This document shows positions 16,008 through 25,003 of a stretch of DNA of 40,119 nt, piece by piece. The number at the start of each line of letters is the position of its first letter. Positions within the stretch are counted from its first letter, which is position 1. A program made the position numbers and the translations under genes. Source of the stretch: Gammaproteobacteria bacterium (GTDB lineage Bacteria; Pseudomonadota; Gammaproteobacteria; Chromatiales; Chromatiaceae); contig JAAGZL010000122.1 in assembly GCA_024206335.1 (NCBI GenBank), positions 1 to 40,119 on the forward strand, given 5' to 3'. The notes beneath the pieces were generated by a model. It saw only the letters and a program-made list of their open reading frames with translations. It was not told where the DNA came from and searched no databases.

Positions 16008-17930
16008 ATGAACGACCTCTCTGAACTGCTCGGTCCGGATGGACTGCTGGCCCAGCATATCGACGGTTTCTCCTACCGCTCCCAGCAGTTGCAGATGGCG
16101 CAGCAGGTGTCTGAGGCCATGGCCAGTGGCAGCGTGCTCATCACCGAGGCCGGCACTGGCACCGGCAAGACCTTCGCCTATTTGATACCGGCACTGCTGT
16201 CTGGTATGAAGGTGATCATCTCCACCGGCACCAAGAATCTGCAGGATCAGCTGTATCACCGGGATCTGCCGTTGATCAAGGATCTGCTGGCGGTTCCAGC
16301 CAGCGTGGCCCTGCTCAAGGGGCGTTCCAATTATCTCTGTGTCCACCGTATGGATAATGCGGTGCAGGAGGGACGGCTGCGCTCCCGCGAATTGGTGGAT
16401 CAGCTGATGCAGGTGCGTAGCTGGTCTGGCAAGACTCGGGTGGGAGATATCGCGGAGCTGAGCAGCATCCCGGAAAACTCACATATATGGCCAGTTGTCA
16501 CCTCCACGGTTGACAACTGCCTTGGTGCCGAGTGTCCCTCCTACAGCACCTGTCATTTGGTGGAGGCCAGACGTCGCTCCCAGGAGGCCGATCTGGTGGT
16601 GGTCAATCACCACCTGTTGTGCGCCGACTTCTCCCTCAAGGAGGAGGGGTTTGGTGAGCTGTTGCCGGAGGCGGACTGCTTTATTGTGGATGAGGCTCAT
16701 CAGCTCCCGGAGACCGCCAGCAACTTCTTCGGCGCCAGCGTGAGCGGACGCCAACTGCTGGAGCTGGCGCGGGACAGCGAGACCGAGTATCTGCGCGAGG
16801 CCGGGGATGTGCCCGAGATACCGGCCCAGGTCTCGGCCCTGAGTAAGTCGGTGCGGGATCTGCGTCTGGTATTTGGCCTGGATCTGCGGCGTGGACCCTG
16901 GTCAGAGCTGGGTGGTGACGAACGCATCACTCTGGCCCTGGACCGGGTGCGGGAAGAGCTGGAGCGGCTCAAGTCGCATCTGGCAGCAATCAGGGAGCGC
17001 GGCAAGGGTCTGGAGAGCTGTCATGATCGCTGTAGCATACTCCTCTCCCGATTGGACAACCTGTGTGATGAAGAGGAGGAGAACAGCATCCGCTGGTTTG
17101 AGACCTACAGCCAGAGCTTCAACCTGAATCGCACTCCTCTGGATGTATCCGACATGTTCCAGTCCCAGATGCAGGCGCGATCTGCCAGCTGGGTGTTTAC
17201 CTCCGCTACCCTGGCGGTGGGGGAGAGCTTTCGTCATTTTCAGGGTCAACTGGGCGTGACCGAGGCCACCACCTCATGTCTGGATAGCCCCTTTGACTAT
17301 CTCAATCAGGCGCTCTGGTTTGTACCACGCAACATGCCGGAACCGCGCAGCCCGGATTTTCTGGATGCGGTAGTGGAGATCATAGTCCCGGTGCTGGAGG
17401 CCAGTGGTGGTCGTACCTTTCTGCTGTTTACCAGTCATCGCGCCCTGCGCCTAGCGGCTGAAGCCCTGGAGGATCGGGTGGATTTCCCATTGTTGGTGCA
17501 GGGCAGCGCCCCCAAGACCGAGCTGCTGGAGCGTTTTCGGCAGTTGGGGAATGCGGTGCTGCTGGGCACTGCTAGCTTCTGGGAGGGGGTGGATGTACGC
17601 GGTGAGGCCCTATCCTGCGTGGTCATAGATAAGCTGCCATTCGCCTCCCCTGGCGATCCGGTACTCCAGGCCAGGATCGATGCCCTGCGCAAACGTGGCG
17701 GCAACCCGTTTATGGAGTTTCAGGTGCCCCAGGCCGCCATCGCCCTAAAGCAGGGGGCGGGTAGGCTGATTCGGGATGAGACCGACCGTGGGGTGTTGGT
17801 GATATGTGATCCGCGTCTGCTCTCCAAGGGGTACGGCCACACCTTTCTCAACAGTATGCCGCCCATGGCCCGCACCCGGGATATGGCCGATGTGCAGCGG
17901 TTTTTTGCAGATGCAGATGTCGAAGTCTAG
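16008..17930 (+). CDS. yoaA: ATP-dependent DNA helicase YoaA (XPD/DinG family, Fe-S)
   Basis: 640 residues, the usual YoaA length. Walker A is TEAGTGTGKTFAYL (about residues 46-59). Four cysteines (111, 171, 176, 182) are spaced as the Fe-S cluster ligands of the XPD/DinG clan. The DEAH box is VDEAHQLPE (about 226). C-terminal motifs include FTSATL, GTASFWEGVDVRGEALSCV (motif V) and QGAGRLIRDETDRGVL (motif VI). YoaA unwinds damaged DNA with 5'-3' polarity and works with the polymerase III chi subunit HolC in E. coli. The gene ends just before a REP pair, after which tsaB follows. Confidence 0.93.
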   Translation: MNDLSELLGPDGLLAQHIDGFSYRSQQLQMAQQVSEAMASGSVLITEAGTGTGKTFAYLIPALLSGMKVIISTGTKNLQDQLYHRDLPLIKDLLAVPASVALLKGRSNYLCVHRMDNAVQEGRLRSRELVDQLMQVRSWSGKTRVGDIAELSSIPENSHIWPVVTSTVDNCLGAECPSYSTCHLVEARRRSQEADLVVVNHHLLCADFSLKEEGFGELLPEADCFIVDEAHQLPETASNFFGASVSGRQLLELARDSETEYLREAGDVPEIPAQVSALSKSVRDLRLVFGLDLRRGPWSELGGDERITLALDRVREELERLKSHLAAIRERGKGLESCHDRCSILLSRLDNLCDEEEENSIRWFETYSQSFNLNRTPLDVSDMFQSQMQARSASWVFTSATLAVGESFRHFQGQLGVTEATTSCLDSPFDYLNQALWFVPRNMPEPRSPDFLDAVVEIIVPVLEASGGRTFLLFTSHRALRLAAEALEDRVDFPLLVQGSAPKTELLERFRQLGNAVLLGTASFWEGVDVRGEALSCVVIDKLPFASPGDPVLQARIDALRKRGGNPFMEFQVPQAAIALKQGAGRLIRDETDRGVLVICDPRLLSKGYGHTFLNSMPPMARTRDMADVQRFFADADVEV

Positions 17931-17949
17931 CTAAGTGAGTGGTTAAACC

Positions 17950-18040
17950 GTAGGCCAGAATAAGCGACAGCGTTTCTGGCAATTGTGCCAATGGATATTT
18001 ATGACACCTTGCCGGGAACGCTGTGCTTATCCCGGCTTAC
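17950..18040. repeat. Inverted pair of REP-like palindromes (locus A)
   Basis: A forward unit at 17950-17980 begins GTAGGCCAGAATAAG and ends GTTTCTGGC. A second unit at 18011-18040 is the same family in reverse (its complement begins GTAAGCCGGGATAAG and ends GTTCCCGGC). Each unit forms its own hairpin. The GTAG start and the head-to-head pairing are typical of REP/BIME elements mobilised by REP-associated tyrosine transposases. It sits between yoaA and tsaB. Confidence 0.75.
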
Positions 18041-18101
18041 CACCGGTTAATCCCCTATTTCACTCCACACTTAACCGCCAAAGCCAGATATAATTCCCCG
18101 C

Positions 18102-18800
18102 ATGAAACTGCTCGCAATAGAAACCGCCGCCGAGGCCTGTTCTGCCGCCCTGCTGCTGGATGGTGAGGTCACTCTGCGCTACCAGGTACAGCCGCGTAAG
18201 CATAGTGAACTGATTATGCCTATGCTGGATGACCTGCTGCAGGAGTCTGGTCTGAAGCCAACCCAGCTGGATGCCATTGCCTTTGGTTGTGGTCCTGGTT
18301 CCTTTACCGGGGTGCGTATCGCCGCTGGGGTGGCCCAGGGCGTTGCCTTTGCTGCCGATCTGCCGGTGGTGCGGGTCTCAACCCTGGCGTCCCTGGCTCA
18401 AGGTCACTTTCGACAGTCCGGGTGCCGCCGGGTATTGCCGGCGTTCGATGCCCGTATGCAGGAGGTATACTGGGGCTGTTATGAGTTGCAGGAGTCTGGC
18501 CTGATGCAGGCGCTGTTTCCGGATGAGATTACGTCGGCCGACAAGGTAACCCTGCCGCAGGGTGGTAATTGGCACGGCGTAGGTGGCGGCTGGCTGAGCT
18601 ATGGGGAGACCCTTGCAACAGTCATTGGGTCCGGGCTCAAATCGGTCACCCCAGATCTGTTTTGCAGTGCCCATGATATCGCCCTGCTGGGAGCGTCCGG
18701 GTTTGAACAGGGAGAGGCAGTCTCTGCAGATCAGGCCCTGCCGCAATATTTGCGGGACGATGTGGCCAAAAAACCAGCCAATCCAATCCGGTTCGGTTAA
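18102..18800 (+). CDS. tsaB: tRNA threonylcarbamoyladenosine biosynthesis protein TsaB
   Basis: A 232-residue ASKHA-fold protein starting MKLLAIETAAEACSAALL. Diagnostic stretches are RKHSELIMPMLDDLL, GCGPGSFTGVRIAAGVAQGVAF and the PAFDARMQEVYWG segment. TsaB partners with TsaD and TsaE to place the t6A37 modification on tRNAs reading ANN codons; it is essential in most gammaproteobacteria. The family usually lies next to yoaA, as here. The start is MKLLAIET by family; no strong ribosome site is seen. The protein ends ANPIRFG, a usual TsaB end. Confidence 0.94.
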   Translation: MKLLAIETAAEACSAALLLDGEVTLRYQVQPRKHSELIMPMLDDLLQESGLKPTQLDAIAFGCGPGSFTGVRIAAGVAQGVAFAADLPVVRVSTLASLAQGHFRQSGCRRVLPAFDARMQEVYWGCYELQESGLMQALFPDEITSADKVTLPQGGNWHGVGGGWLSYGETLATVIGSGLKSVTPDLFCSAHDIALLGASGFEQGEAVSADQALPQYLRDDVAKKPANPIRFG

Positions 18801-18832
18801 AGTAATACCTGCCCTTTTAGCTCCATTGTGGG

Positions 18833-18855
18833 AGCACCTATTATAGATAGGTGCT
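18833..18855 (+). other. Perfect hairpin after tsaB
   Basis: AGCACCTAT (18833-18841) pairs with ATAGGTGCT (18847-18855) over a 5-base loop. There is no T run. It separates tsaB from the glycosyltransferase and argues against the in-frame GTG at 18851 as start of that gene, since the GTG lies inside the stem. Confidence 0.5.
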
Positions 18856-18889
18856 AACTATAACGGTAATCTGGAGTAATCCAGCAGGT

Positions 18890-20623
18890 ATGTTAAATAA
18901 AATCATATCAGAGATGAACCGGACCAGGAGTAGTGTGACTTCCATACTCCTGCTGTTGCTTGCGTTCTTTAGCCTGACCTACTTTTTTTCCAACATTAAT
19001 GCCGACCTGATACGTGCTGGTGAGGCTCGTGCTGCGGAGATTGCATGGGAGATGCTGGAGCGGGGCAATTTTGTTCTGCCATCCTTGAATTATGTGGTTT
19101 CCAGTGAATCATTAACCAAGCCCCCTCTCTACCACTGGATGCTGATTCTGACCAGTGCCCAGTTGGATTGGTCGAACTGGGCGGTGCGTCTCACCTCTGT
19201 AATGGCCTCACTGGGTTCTATCTGGATGGTGCTTCTGTTGGGCCGGCAGATGTTCAATGTACGTGCCGGGGTGTTCTCGGCACTGGTATTGTCCACCTGC
19301 ATCGTGTTTCTGGAAAACAGCTCTGCCGCCAGGATGGACATCTTTTTCAGTTTTCTGATTCTGGCCTCAATATACTGCTTCTGGGTGGCGATTAATCGGG
19401 AGTCCGGTTCAAAATGGATATACGGATTTTATCTTCTGAGCGGTCTGGGTGTTTTGACCAAGGGCCCTATCGGTATTCTATTTCCTCTGGTTGTTGCCAT
19501 CCTGTTGAGTATGAACAACCAGAATGCCAGAGGTTGGCATGAGCTGAAGCCAGCTACAGGTCTGTTGCTCTTTCTGTTTGTGGTGTTGCCCTGGTATCTA
19601 CTGATGTATTTAACTGCACCTGGTGACCTGGGCTTTAATTTTCTGTTCGGACAGCTGGCGCACTGGTGGGCTGGCAGTAGTAATGTTGCCGCTGCAGGTG
19701 GTAAGTCATTTCTCTATTACCTGCCCCATGTTCTGATAGGTTTTTTCCCCTGGACACTGTTTTTACCAGTAGCTGTGGTGGTCGGAGTGCGTGCTGCCAA
19801 GTGGGAGAATAATGCTGCTATCAAGGCCATGCTGTTCTGGTTTCTGGGTGGGCTGCTTCTGTTTAGCCTGGGTGGGAAAAAGGCCGCCCGTTACCTGTTG
19901 CCCATCATGGCCCCCTTCGCCCTGATAATAGGTTTTTATCTGGATCGGATTGGAGGTCGTGTCAGCCAGCGTCATGGTTTGATTTTAAAACTATCTGTTG
20001 CCTTGGTGCTATTGCTGGTGGTGGTGCTTACCCTGTTGATCGCAGGTATTGTGACTGAAAACCAGTGGGTTGTGCAGAGTCTGTCCAGGGGGCAGGAGAG
20101 GGGTGGAGCCAGCACTCTTACCGCAGTTATTGTGATGTTACGTGATAATCCGCTGCCAGTGGCTGTTGTGGTTGGCCTTATGTTGCTGTCGGCAGTTCTA
20201 GCCATGGCCGGAAGCATCCGGCGCAACGTCAATCTGATGGTCTTTGGATTGGCGGCGGTAATCTGGACCCTGGTATGGCCCTTTGCCCTGACCATCAAGC
20301 CGGCACTGCAACAGCAGATGAGTCCACGGGTTGTGGCGGAAAAGATTGCGGGTATGCTGCCGTTGGATGCGGTAATCTATGGTGGCGGCAGGGCCTATCA
20401 GCACTCCATACGTTGGTATCTTGGCAGAAATATAGAGCTTGAATCTTCGGGTAGACTATATGATCGCACATTGTATGAGCACTCCTCATGGGTGTTGTTG
20501 ATGGAGAACAATCCCCCGCAGGGGAAATTGTTGGCCAGTGGCAGGAAGATGCTGCAGTGGCAGATTGGGTATTACCATGTGACACTATTTCCTGGATCGA
20601 GTCCGGATAGCGTAGGGAGGTGA
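18890..20623 (+). CDS. ArnT-like membrane glycosyltransferase (GT83/PMT superfamily)
   Basis: From ATG 18890 the protein has about 577 residues, with roughly a dozen membrane segments in the N-terminal 450 residues and a periplasmic C-terminal domain. The first periplasmic loop has the conserved acidic pair region INADLIRAGEARAAEIAWEM and then SESLTKPPLYHW, matching the D/E-R..E....W and KPP/YW features of the ArnT/PMT clan. Such enzymes transfer a sugar from a polyprenyl phosphate to lipid A or other acceptors at the periplasmic face. The next gene, a polyprenyl-phosphate GT2, could supply its donor, with a GTGA overlap. Exact sugar unknown; aminoarabinose is possible but no arn genes are seen here. 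Confidence 0.85.
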   Translation: MLNKIISEMNRTRSSVTSILLLLLAFFSLTYFFSNINADLIRAGEARAAEIAWEMLERGNFVLPSLNYVVSSESLTKPPLYHWMLILTSAQLDWSNWAVRLTSVMASLGSIWMVLLLGRQMFNVRAGVFSALVLSTCIVFLENSSAARMDIFFSFLILASIYCFWVAINRESGSKWIYGFYLLSGLGVLTKGPIGILFPLVVAILLSMNNQNARGWHELKPATGLLLFLFVVLPWYLLMYLTAPGDLGFNFLFGQLAHWWAGSSNVAAAGGKSFLYYLPHVLIGFFPWTLFLPVAVVVGVRAAKWENNAAIKAMLFWFLGGLLLFSLGGKKAARYLLPIMAPFALIIGFYLDRIGGRVSQRHGLILKLSVALVLLLVVVLTLLIAGIVTENQWVVQSLSRGQERGGASTLTAVIVMLRDNPLPVAVVVGLMLLSAVLAMAGSIRRNVNLMVFGLAAVIWTLVWPFALTIKPALQQQMSPRVVAEKIAGMLPLDAVIYGGGRAYQHSIRWYLGRNIELESSGRLYDRTLYEHSSWVLLMENNPPQGKLLASGRKMLQWQIGYYHVTLFPGSSPDSVGR

Positions 20624-20631
20624 GTGAGCAG

Positions 20632-21354
20632 ATGGAGCTTTCCATTGTAATTCCGATATTCAATGAGGCAGAGAATATTCGTATTCTTGCCGATGAGATA
20701 CGCTCTGCCCTGGATGATAGATATAGCTACGAGGTGATCTTTGTAGATGACTGTAGCAGTGATGGTTCCCAATGTGTGCTGCGTAACTTGCGTACAGAGT
20801 TCCCCCAGTTTCGAGCCCTGAGACACCAACGCAACAGCGGTCAAAGCACGGCGGTGTGCAATGGGGTTCTGGCTGCCAATGCAGAGTGGATTGCCACCTT
20901 GGATGGAGATTGCCAGAATGACCCGGCAGACATTCCCGCCATGATGGATATGCTCAAGACGAGTGCCGGGGATGGAGCATTGCAGATGGTGGTAGGCTAT
21001 CGCAAGAAGCGTCAGGATAGCTGGCTCAAGCGGATATCCTCCAAGATCGCCAATGGTGTGCGTTCCAGGCTGCTGGGTGATGCCACCCCGGATACTGGCT
21101 GTGGTCTTAAGCTGTTCTCCCGTGCTGCATTTCTGGAACTGCCATATTTTGATCATATGCACCGCTTTCTTCCAGCCTTGATTCAACGCAATAGTGGCAC
21201 TACGGTTTCGGTGGAAGTAAATCACCGGCCCAGGGCGAGGGGGGTTTCCAAGTATGGCCTGCATAACCGGATCTGGGTTGGCATAATAGATGTTATTGGT
21301 GTCAGATGGCTACAGCGCCGGGTACGCATAACTGCAGTTGAAGAGTGTGAGTAA
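20632..21354 (+). CDS. Family 2 glycosyltransferase, polyprenyl-phosphate-sugar synthase type
   Basis: 240 residues from ATG 20632, which is well spaced from AGGGAGG; a GTG at 20620 overlapping the previous stop would sit on top of that ribosome site. GT-A fold motifs: SIVIPIFNEAENI, VIFVDDCSSDGS, LDGDCQNDPADI (DxD-like metal site), and GCGLKLFSRAAF with HRFLPALIQRNSG. This is the pattern of dolichol/undecaprenyl-phosphate mannose- or glucose-synthase-like enzymes. Unlike ArnC it lacks the two C-terminal membrane helices, so the product is a soluble or peripheral catalytic domain. It likely makes the lipid-linked sugar used by the upstream GT83 protein. Confidence 0.87.
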   Translation: MELSIVIPIFNEAENIRILADEIRSALDDRYSYEVIFVDDCSSDGSQCVLRNLRTEFPQFRALRHQRNSGQSTAVCNGVLAANAEWIATLDGDCQNDPADIPAMMDMLKTSAGDGALQMVVGYRKKRQDSWLKRISSKIANGVRSRLLGDATPDTGCGLKLFSRAAFLELPYFDHMHRFLPALIQRNSGTTVSVEVNHRPRARGVSKYGLHNRIWVGIIDVIGVRWLQRRVRITAVEECE

Positions 21355-21394
21355 TAGCTGGTGCTGGTGGCTAGGTTAATAAGGTGGGCCAGAT

Positions 21395-21703
21395 ATGCAT
21401 GAAGTTTTATTTGAGTTTTTAGGTGCATCAGTTACCCCATGGAAACTTATAGGGTATACCGGGGTTTTTTTGTTTGCGGGTAGATGGCTGGTTCAGGTTA
21501 TATCTTCTTCCAAAGAGAAGCAGCCAACCTTTCCTCGTGTCTTCTGGATAATGAGTTTAATGGGAAGTGTACTTCTATTAACTTATTTCATATTTGGCAA
21601 GAATGATTCTGTAGGAATACTATCCAATGCCTTTCCGGCCTGTATTGCACTTTATAACCTGTATTTGGATATTACCCACAAGTCTAAACTCGCTAGTGTG
21701 TAG
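21395..21703 (+). CDS. Lipid A biosynthesis N-terminal (LABN) domain membrane protein
   Basis: A 102-residue inner-membrane protein with three hydrophobic segments (about 17-36, 48-67, 75-92). The motif series GYTGVFLFAGRWLVQVISS, FWIMSLMGSVLLLTYFIFGKNDSVGILSN and YNLYLDI matches the LABN domain, which is found alone or fused to LpxB-like or glycosyltransferase proteins. It follows the GT2 gene by 40 bases. Stand-alone LABN genes commonly sit beside a GT2 and an ArnT-like transferase, suggesting a common role in lipid A or lipid-linked sugar handling. The biochemical role of LABN is unproven. Confidence 0.85.
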   Translation: MHEVLFEFLGASVTPWKLIGYTGVFLFAGRWLVQVISSSKEKQPTFPRVFWIMSLMGSVLLLTYFIFGKNDSVGILSNAFPACIALYNLYLDITHKSKLASV

Positions 21704-21763
21704 ATATACTTGATTTGTTAGAGAGGATAATAACTGGTTGGAAAACGCCGGCGCTTGGGGAAA

Positions 21764-24157
21764 TCAACTTCTGGATTTAATAGCCAGGACTATCTGATTG
21801 CGCAGGGCCTTTACCAGATTGAGTTGCTTGCTACTCAAGCTTACTCCATTTGGTTTGGCGTGGTCAGCATAGATAAGTCCTAACGGCCGCTTGTTTACTA
21901 CCAATGGGAAGAGAAAGAATGACCCGGAATTTAGTATCTTTGTATACCAATTGGGTATATTAGGTCTTATTTTTTTATCAAATGCATTCTCAATATACAG
22001 GTCTGCATTATTTTTTATTGCAGCATGGAAAACATTCGGGCTGAAAGCAATGGGAAAGTGGAAGTTGTCTATCAGTTTGTCAATATCAGAACCGAACCCC
22101 ATCTTGGCGCTGTACTCTCTTTTTACTTTGTCTTGAAGTGCGAGTATCACATGGTCATAGGTGAAGGCACGGTAGATGGTTTCGATAACAATATTGAATA
22201 TCTGACTGAGGTTTGTCTGGTCTTCCAGTAACATTCCTGTTACTTCCTGTAACCCTTCCGTAAGGATTGCTTCTGCATTTTCAGCTGGTTGTTCAGCTGT
22301 TGATGTAGCAGCATGCTCCTCTAGCTGTGTTTTCTGTTGTGGGTTTATTTCTAGGGTTTGGGTTAGATTATCCTCTGGTATTTTTGGCTGTGTCTCTTGC
22401 TCAGTATCTTTGTTTTTTTGGTTTTGATTGAGGTGGTGGACAAAAGAGTCCTTTTTGGGTTTTTCTATCAGGCCGCCGCTCAGTTCTCTGAATTCTATCT
22501 TTGCTTCTTTGGCCATGCCTTTAAACCGTTTTTCGGTATATCCAAGTGCGGTGTTATAGCGCTTTAGAAGCTTTTTTGTTTCCAGTTCGTCCTGGCCCTG
22601 TTCACTGCCAAGTATGCTTGCTGCCTCATTGGCGAAGTTTGCAATACAGCGTAGTTTTACCTCGCTCTTATTGAGGTCGCCAGGTTTATCTGGCTCTATC
22701 TTGACCATGCCTTTGGTTATATTGTTCGGGAAATTCCACTGCTTGGCAATCGTGACGCCGATATCGCTAAAGGTCATGCCAAGCACCCTCTTTTCTGCCT
22801 GTTCCTGTGGTAGTTGTTCCTGGTTTACCAGGCGTTCAACCTCTTCGCTCTCTCCATGTAGGTAGTAGGTGACCAGTATCTTGCCAAGGTTGTGCAGCAT
22901 GCCGCAAAGAAAGCTCTCTTCGATGTGTTCCATACCAGCACTTTCTGCTGCTTGCCTGGCAAATGCTGCACTGTATATGGCTGAAGCAATCTGGTTTTTC
23001 AGTTTTGTGGCCTGAGACTTATTATGCAGATGTTCAAAGAAGATAAGGGATGCAGCAATGGAACGAATGGTCTGTACGCCAAGTACCACAATGGCTCTGG
23101 ATACGGTGCCTATCTTTCCAGCAAATCTGTTGTAGTAAGCGGAGTTAACCACTTTGAGTAACTTGTTTACCAGTGCAAAGTCACTCATTATTACGCTTGC
23201 CAGACGGGTTGCGTTTTGCTCTTTGGAAGATGTCAGTCGGTTCAGGGTTCTGATTGATTCAGATAGGGCAGGAAAGTCGCTCTGACGTTGCATGCGACGT
23301 AACAGGAACTCGATGGTGCCCTTGGATGAACTGCCATTGCCATGCTGTTGTTCGCTGGCCTCCCTGTACTCTATTAGCGCCCCAAGCATCTCATTTGCAT
23401 CGGCGTAGCGTGAACCAGGATCCTTCTCCAAGGCTCTTAAAATTATGGCATCTAGTCGCTCTCCAATGTCTGAATTAATTGATGACGCCGGTTCAACTTG
23501 CTTGCTTATAATATTGTTTAATACCGTATTTGAGCTGTTGCCCTGAAATGCACGTTTGCCTGTTGTCATTTCGTGCAGAATTGCACCTAGGGCAAAAACA
23601 TCCATTTGTGGGCTTACTTTGCCCTGGGATATATACTCGGGGGCCATGTATCTGGGGGTTCCGGCAAGTACTGCGTCCTGGTTCTTTGACTTCTTTAGTA
23701 TGCGTGCAATGCCAAAGTCCATTATCTTTGGCGTATCTTCATCATCTAGCATGATGTTGGTTGGCTTTAGATCGCGATGCACTATTCTTTCTTTATGTAC
23801 TTGGGCTACTCCGGAAAGTATGCCGGTAAAGATATCCAGTGCCTTATGCAGCTCCATCTGCTGGCGTGTGATTCGGTCAGAAAGAAGCTCTCCCTTTACA
23901 TATTCAAATACCAGGTAGGGTTTGTTGTTCTGTTTGTCTACGTCGAAGATGGATACGATGTTTGGATGCTGGATACGGCTGATTGCGCGCGCCTCATTCA
24001 GAAACTCTGTTACATCGTTTGATGACAGGCCCAGCTTACTATTCAGCAGCTTGATGGCTACGTGGCGCTGTAGCTCAGGGTCGGTGCAGAGAAAAACCGT
24101 TCCCTGACTACCAGAGCCTAGTTTTTTCTTTATGCTGAAGCGACCAATTTGCTGCAT
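21764..24157 (-). CDS. Serine/threonine protein kinase fused to HDOD and GAF domains
   Basis: A 797-residue soluble protein. Residues 7-265 are a eukaryotic-type kinase with all key residues: GSGSQG loop (14-19), Lys36 in VAIK, catalytic HRDLKPTN (Asp129), DFG (147-149), APE (172-174). Residues about 292-490 are an HDOD domain (FPALSESIRTLNRL, VVNSAYYN, FLCGMLHNLGKIL). A Gln/Glu-rich linker (570-630) leads to a GAF domain (about 645-797, ending GLIYADHAKPNG). HDOD domains occur in cyclic-nucleotide and stress signalling; GAF domains bind small molecules. The architecture suggests a ligand-tuned kinase acting on a two-part signalling output. It lies upstream of lpxH on the same strand, with 115 bases between; no partner phosphatase is visible. 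Confidence 0.88.
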   Translation of the reverse strand: MQQIGRFSIKKKLGSGSQGTVFLCTDPELQRHVAIKLLNSKLGLSSNDVTEFLNEARAISRIQHPNIVSIFDVDKQNNKPYLVFEYVKGELLSDRITRQQMELHKALDIFTGILSGVAQVHKERIVHRDLKPTNIMLDDEDTPKIMDFGIARILKKSKNQDAVLAGTPRYMAPEYISQGKVSPQMDVFALGAILHEMTTGKRAFQGNSSNTVLNNIISKQVEPASSINSDIGERLDAIILRALEKDPGSRYADANEMLGALIEYREASEQQHGNGSSSKGTIEFLLRRMQRQSDFPALSESIRTLNRLTSSKEQNATRLASVIMSDFALVNKLLKVVNSAYYNRFAGKIGTVSRAIVVLGVQTIRSIAASLIFFEHLHNKSQATKLKNQIASAIYSAAFARQAAESAGMEHIEESFLCGMLHNLGKILVTYYLHGESEEVERLVNQEQLPQEQAEKRVLGMTFSDIGVTIAKQWNFPNNITKGMVKIEPDKPGDLNKSEVKLRCIANFANEAASILGSEQGQDELETKKLLKRYNTALGYTEKRFKGMAKEAKIEFRELSGGLIEKPKKDSFVHHLNQNQKNKDTEQETQPKIPEDNLTQTLEINPQQKTQLEEHAATSTAEQPAENAEAILTEGLQEVTGMLLEDQTNLSQIFNIVIETIYRAFTYDHVILALQDKVKREYSAKMGFGSDIDKLIDNFHFPIAFSPNVFHAAIKNNADLYIENAFDKKIRPNIPNWYTKILNSGSFFLFPLVVNKRPLGLIYADHAKPNGVSLSSKQLNLVKALRNQIVLAIKSRS

Positions 24158-24272
24158 GAGCTACTGATTTCCTTGACAACTGTTGCCGATAATATCGTTG
24201 TCGGCCGGCATCTGAAATTCTTTTGTATTTTATGGTGCGGTTATCCAAACTGATTGGAGTTCTGATGCTTGG

Positions 24273-24998
24273 CTATCGAAAAATGCAGCTCTCCAGCCCA
24301 TCTCCGTGATCGATCAGGTATGGGCCCACATCTTCTTTCCAGTCTGCCAGGACTATGCGCCTGGCTGGTCTGCCATCTAGTCTAAAATCGTGGGTTGCTG
24401 GTAGATGGGTATGCCCATGGATCAGCTGCCAGGTTCCGTTCTGCCGCATGTACTGCTCCACTGCCTGTTGATTTACGTCCATGATGTTATTAGCTAGATT
24501 GGCCTTGGCATCACGGCTTTGTTGCCGCATATCTGTGGCTATGGTTGTGCGTTCATTGAGACTCTTACTCAGAAAGTTATCTCTGAACTCATCGCTACGC
24601 AGGTATTCACGGTCTCTCTGGTAGTTGATGTCGTCTGTGGTCAGCAGATCACCATGCATCAATAGGGTGGGGCCACTAGCTAGATTTACTACTGCTGGAT
24701 CGTGTAGCAGGGAGCAGCCGGTTTCCCGGCAAAAACCCTCTCCGATCAGGAAGTCACGGTTGCCCTTGAGCAGAAACAGTTCCGTTCCTTTGGCCGCCAG
24801 ATCTGATAGTCCCTTGAATATTTGCGGGATGGGTTCCGTGCGGTCGTCATCGCCGATCCAAACATCGAACATATCCCCCAGGATATATAGACGCTGGCTG
24901 CTGGATGCCTCGTCCTTGAGAAAGCGCAGAAACAGCTCAACGGTTGCGGACCTTTTCCCAGACAGGTGTAGGTCCGCAATTAGCAGTGTCTTGATCAT
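24273..24998 (-). CDS. lpxH: UDP-2,3-diacylglucosamine diphosphatase LpxH
   Basis: 241 residues. The five metallophosphoesterase motifs are present: DLHLSG near the start, GDMFDVWIGDDD, KGNRDFLIG, LMHGDLLTTDD and IHGHTHLPATH. LpxH hydrolyses UDP-2,3-diacylglucosamine to lipid X on the cytoplasmic side of the inner membrane, the fourth step of lipid A synthesis. The start ATG is 5 bases after the ppiB stop, and its ribosome site would lie inside ppiB, so translation is probably coupled. The order ppiB-lpxH is common in gammaproteobacteria. Confidence 0.95.
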   Translation of the reverse strand: MIKTLLIADLHLSGKRSATVELFLRFLKDEASSSQRLYILGDMFDVWIGDDDRTEPIPQIFKGLSDLAAKGTELFLLKGNRDFLIGEGFCRETGCSLLHDPAVVNLASGPTLLMHGDLLTTDDINYQRDREYLRSDEFRDNFLSKSLNERTTIATDMRQQSRDAKANLANNIMDVNQQAVEQYMRQNGTWQLIHGHTHLPATHDFRLDGRPARRIVLADWKEDVGPYLIDHGDGLESCIFR

Positions 24999-25003
24999 CA
25001 GGG

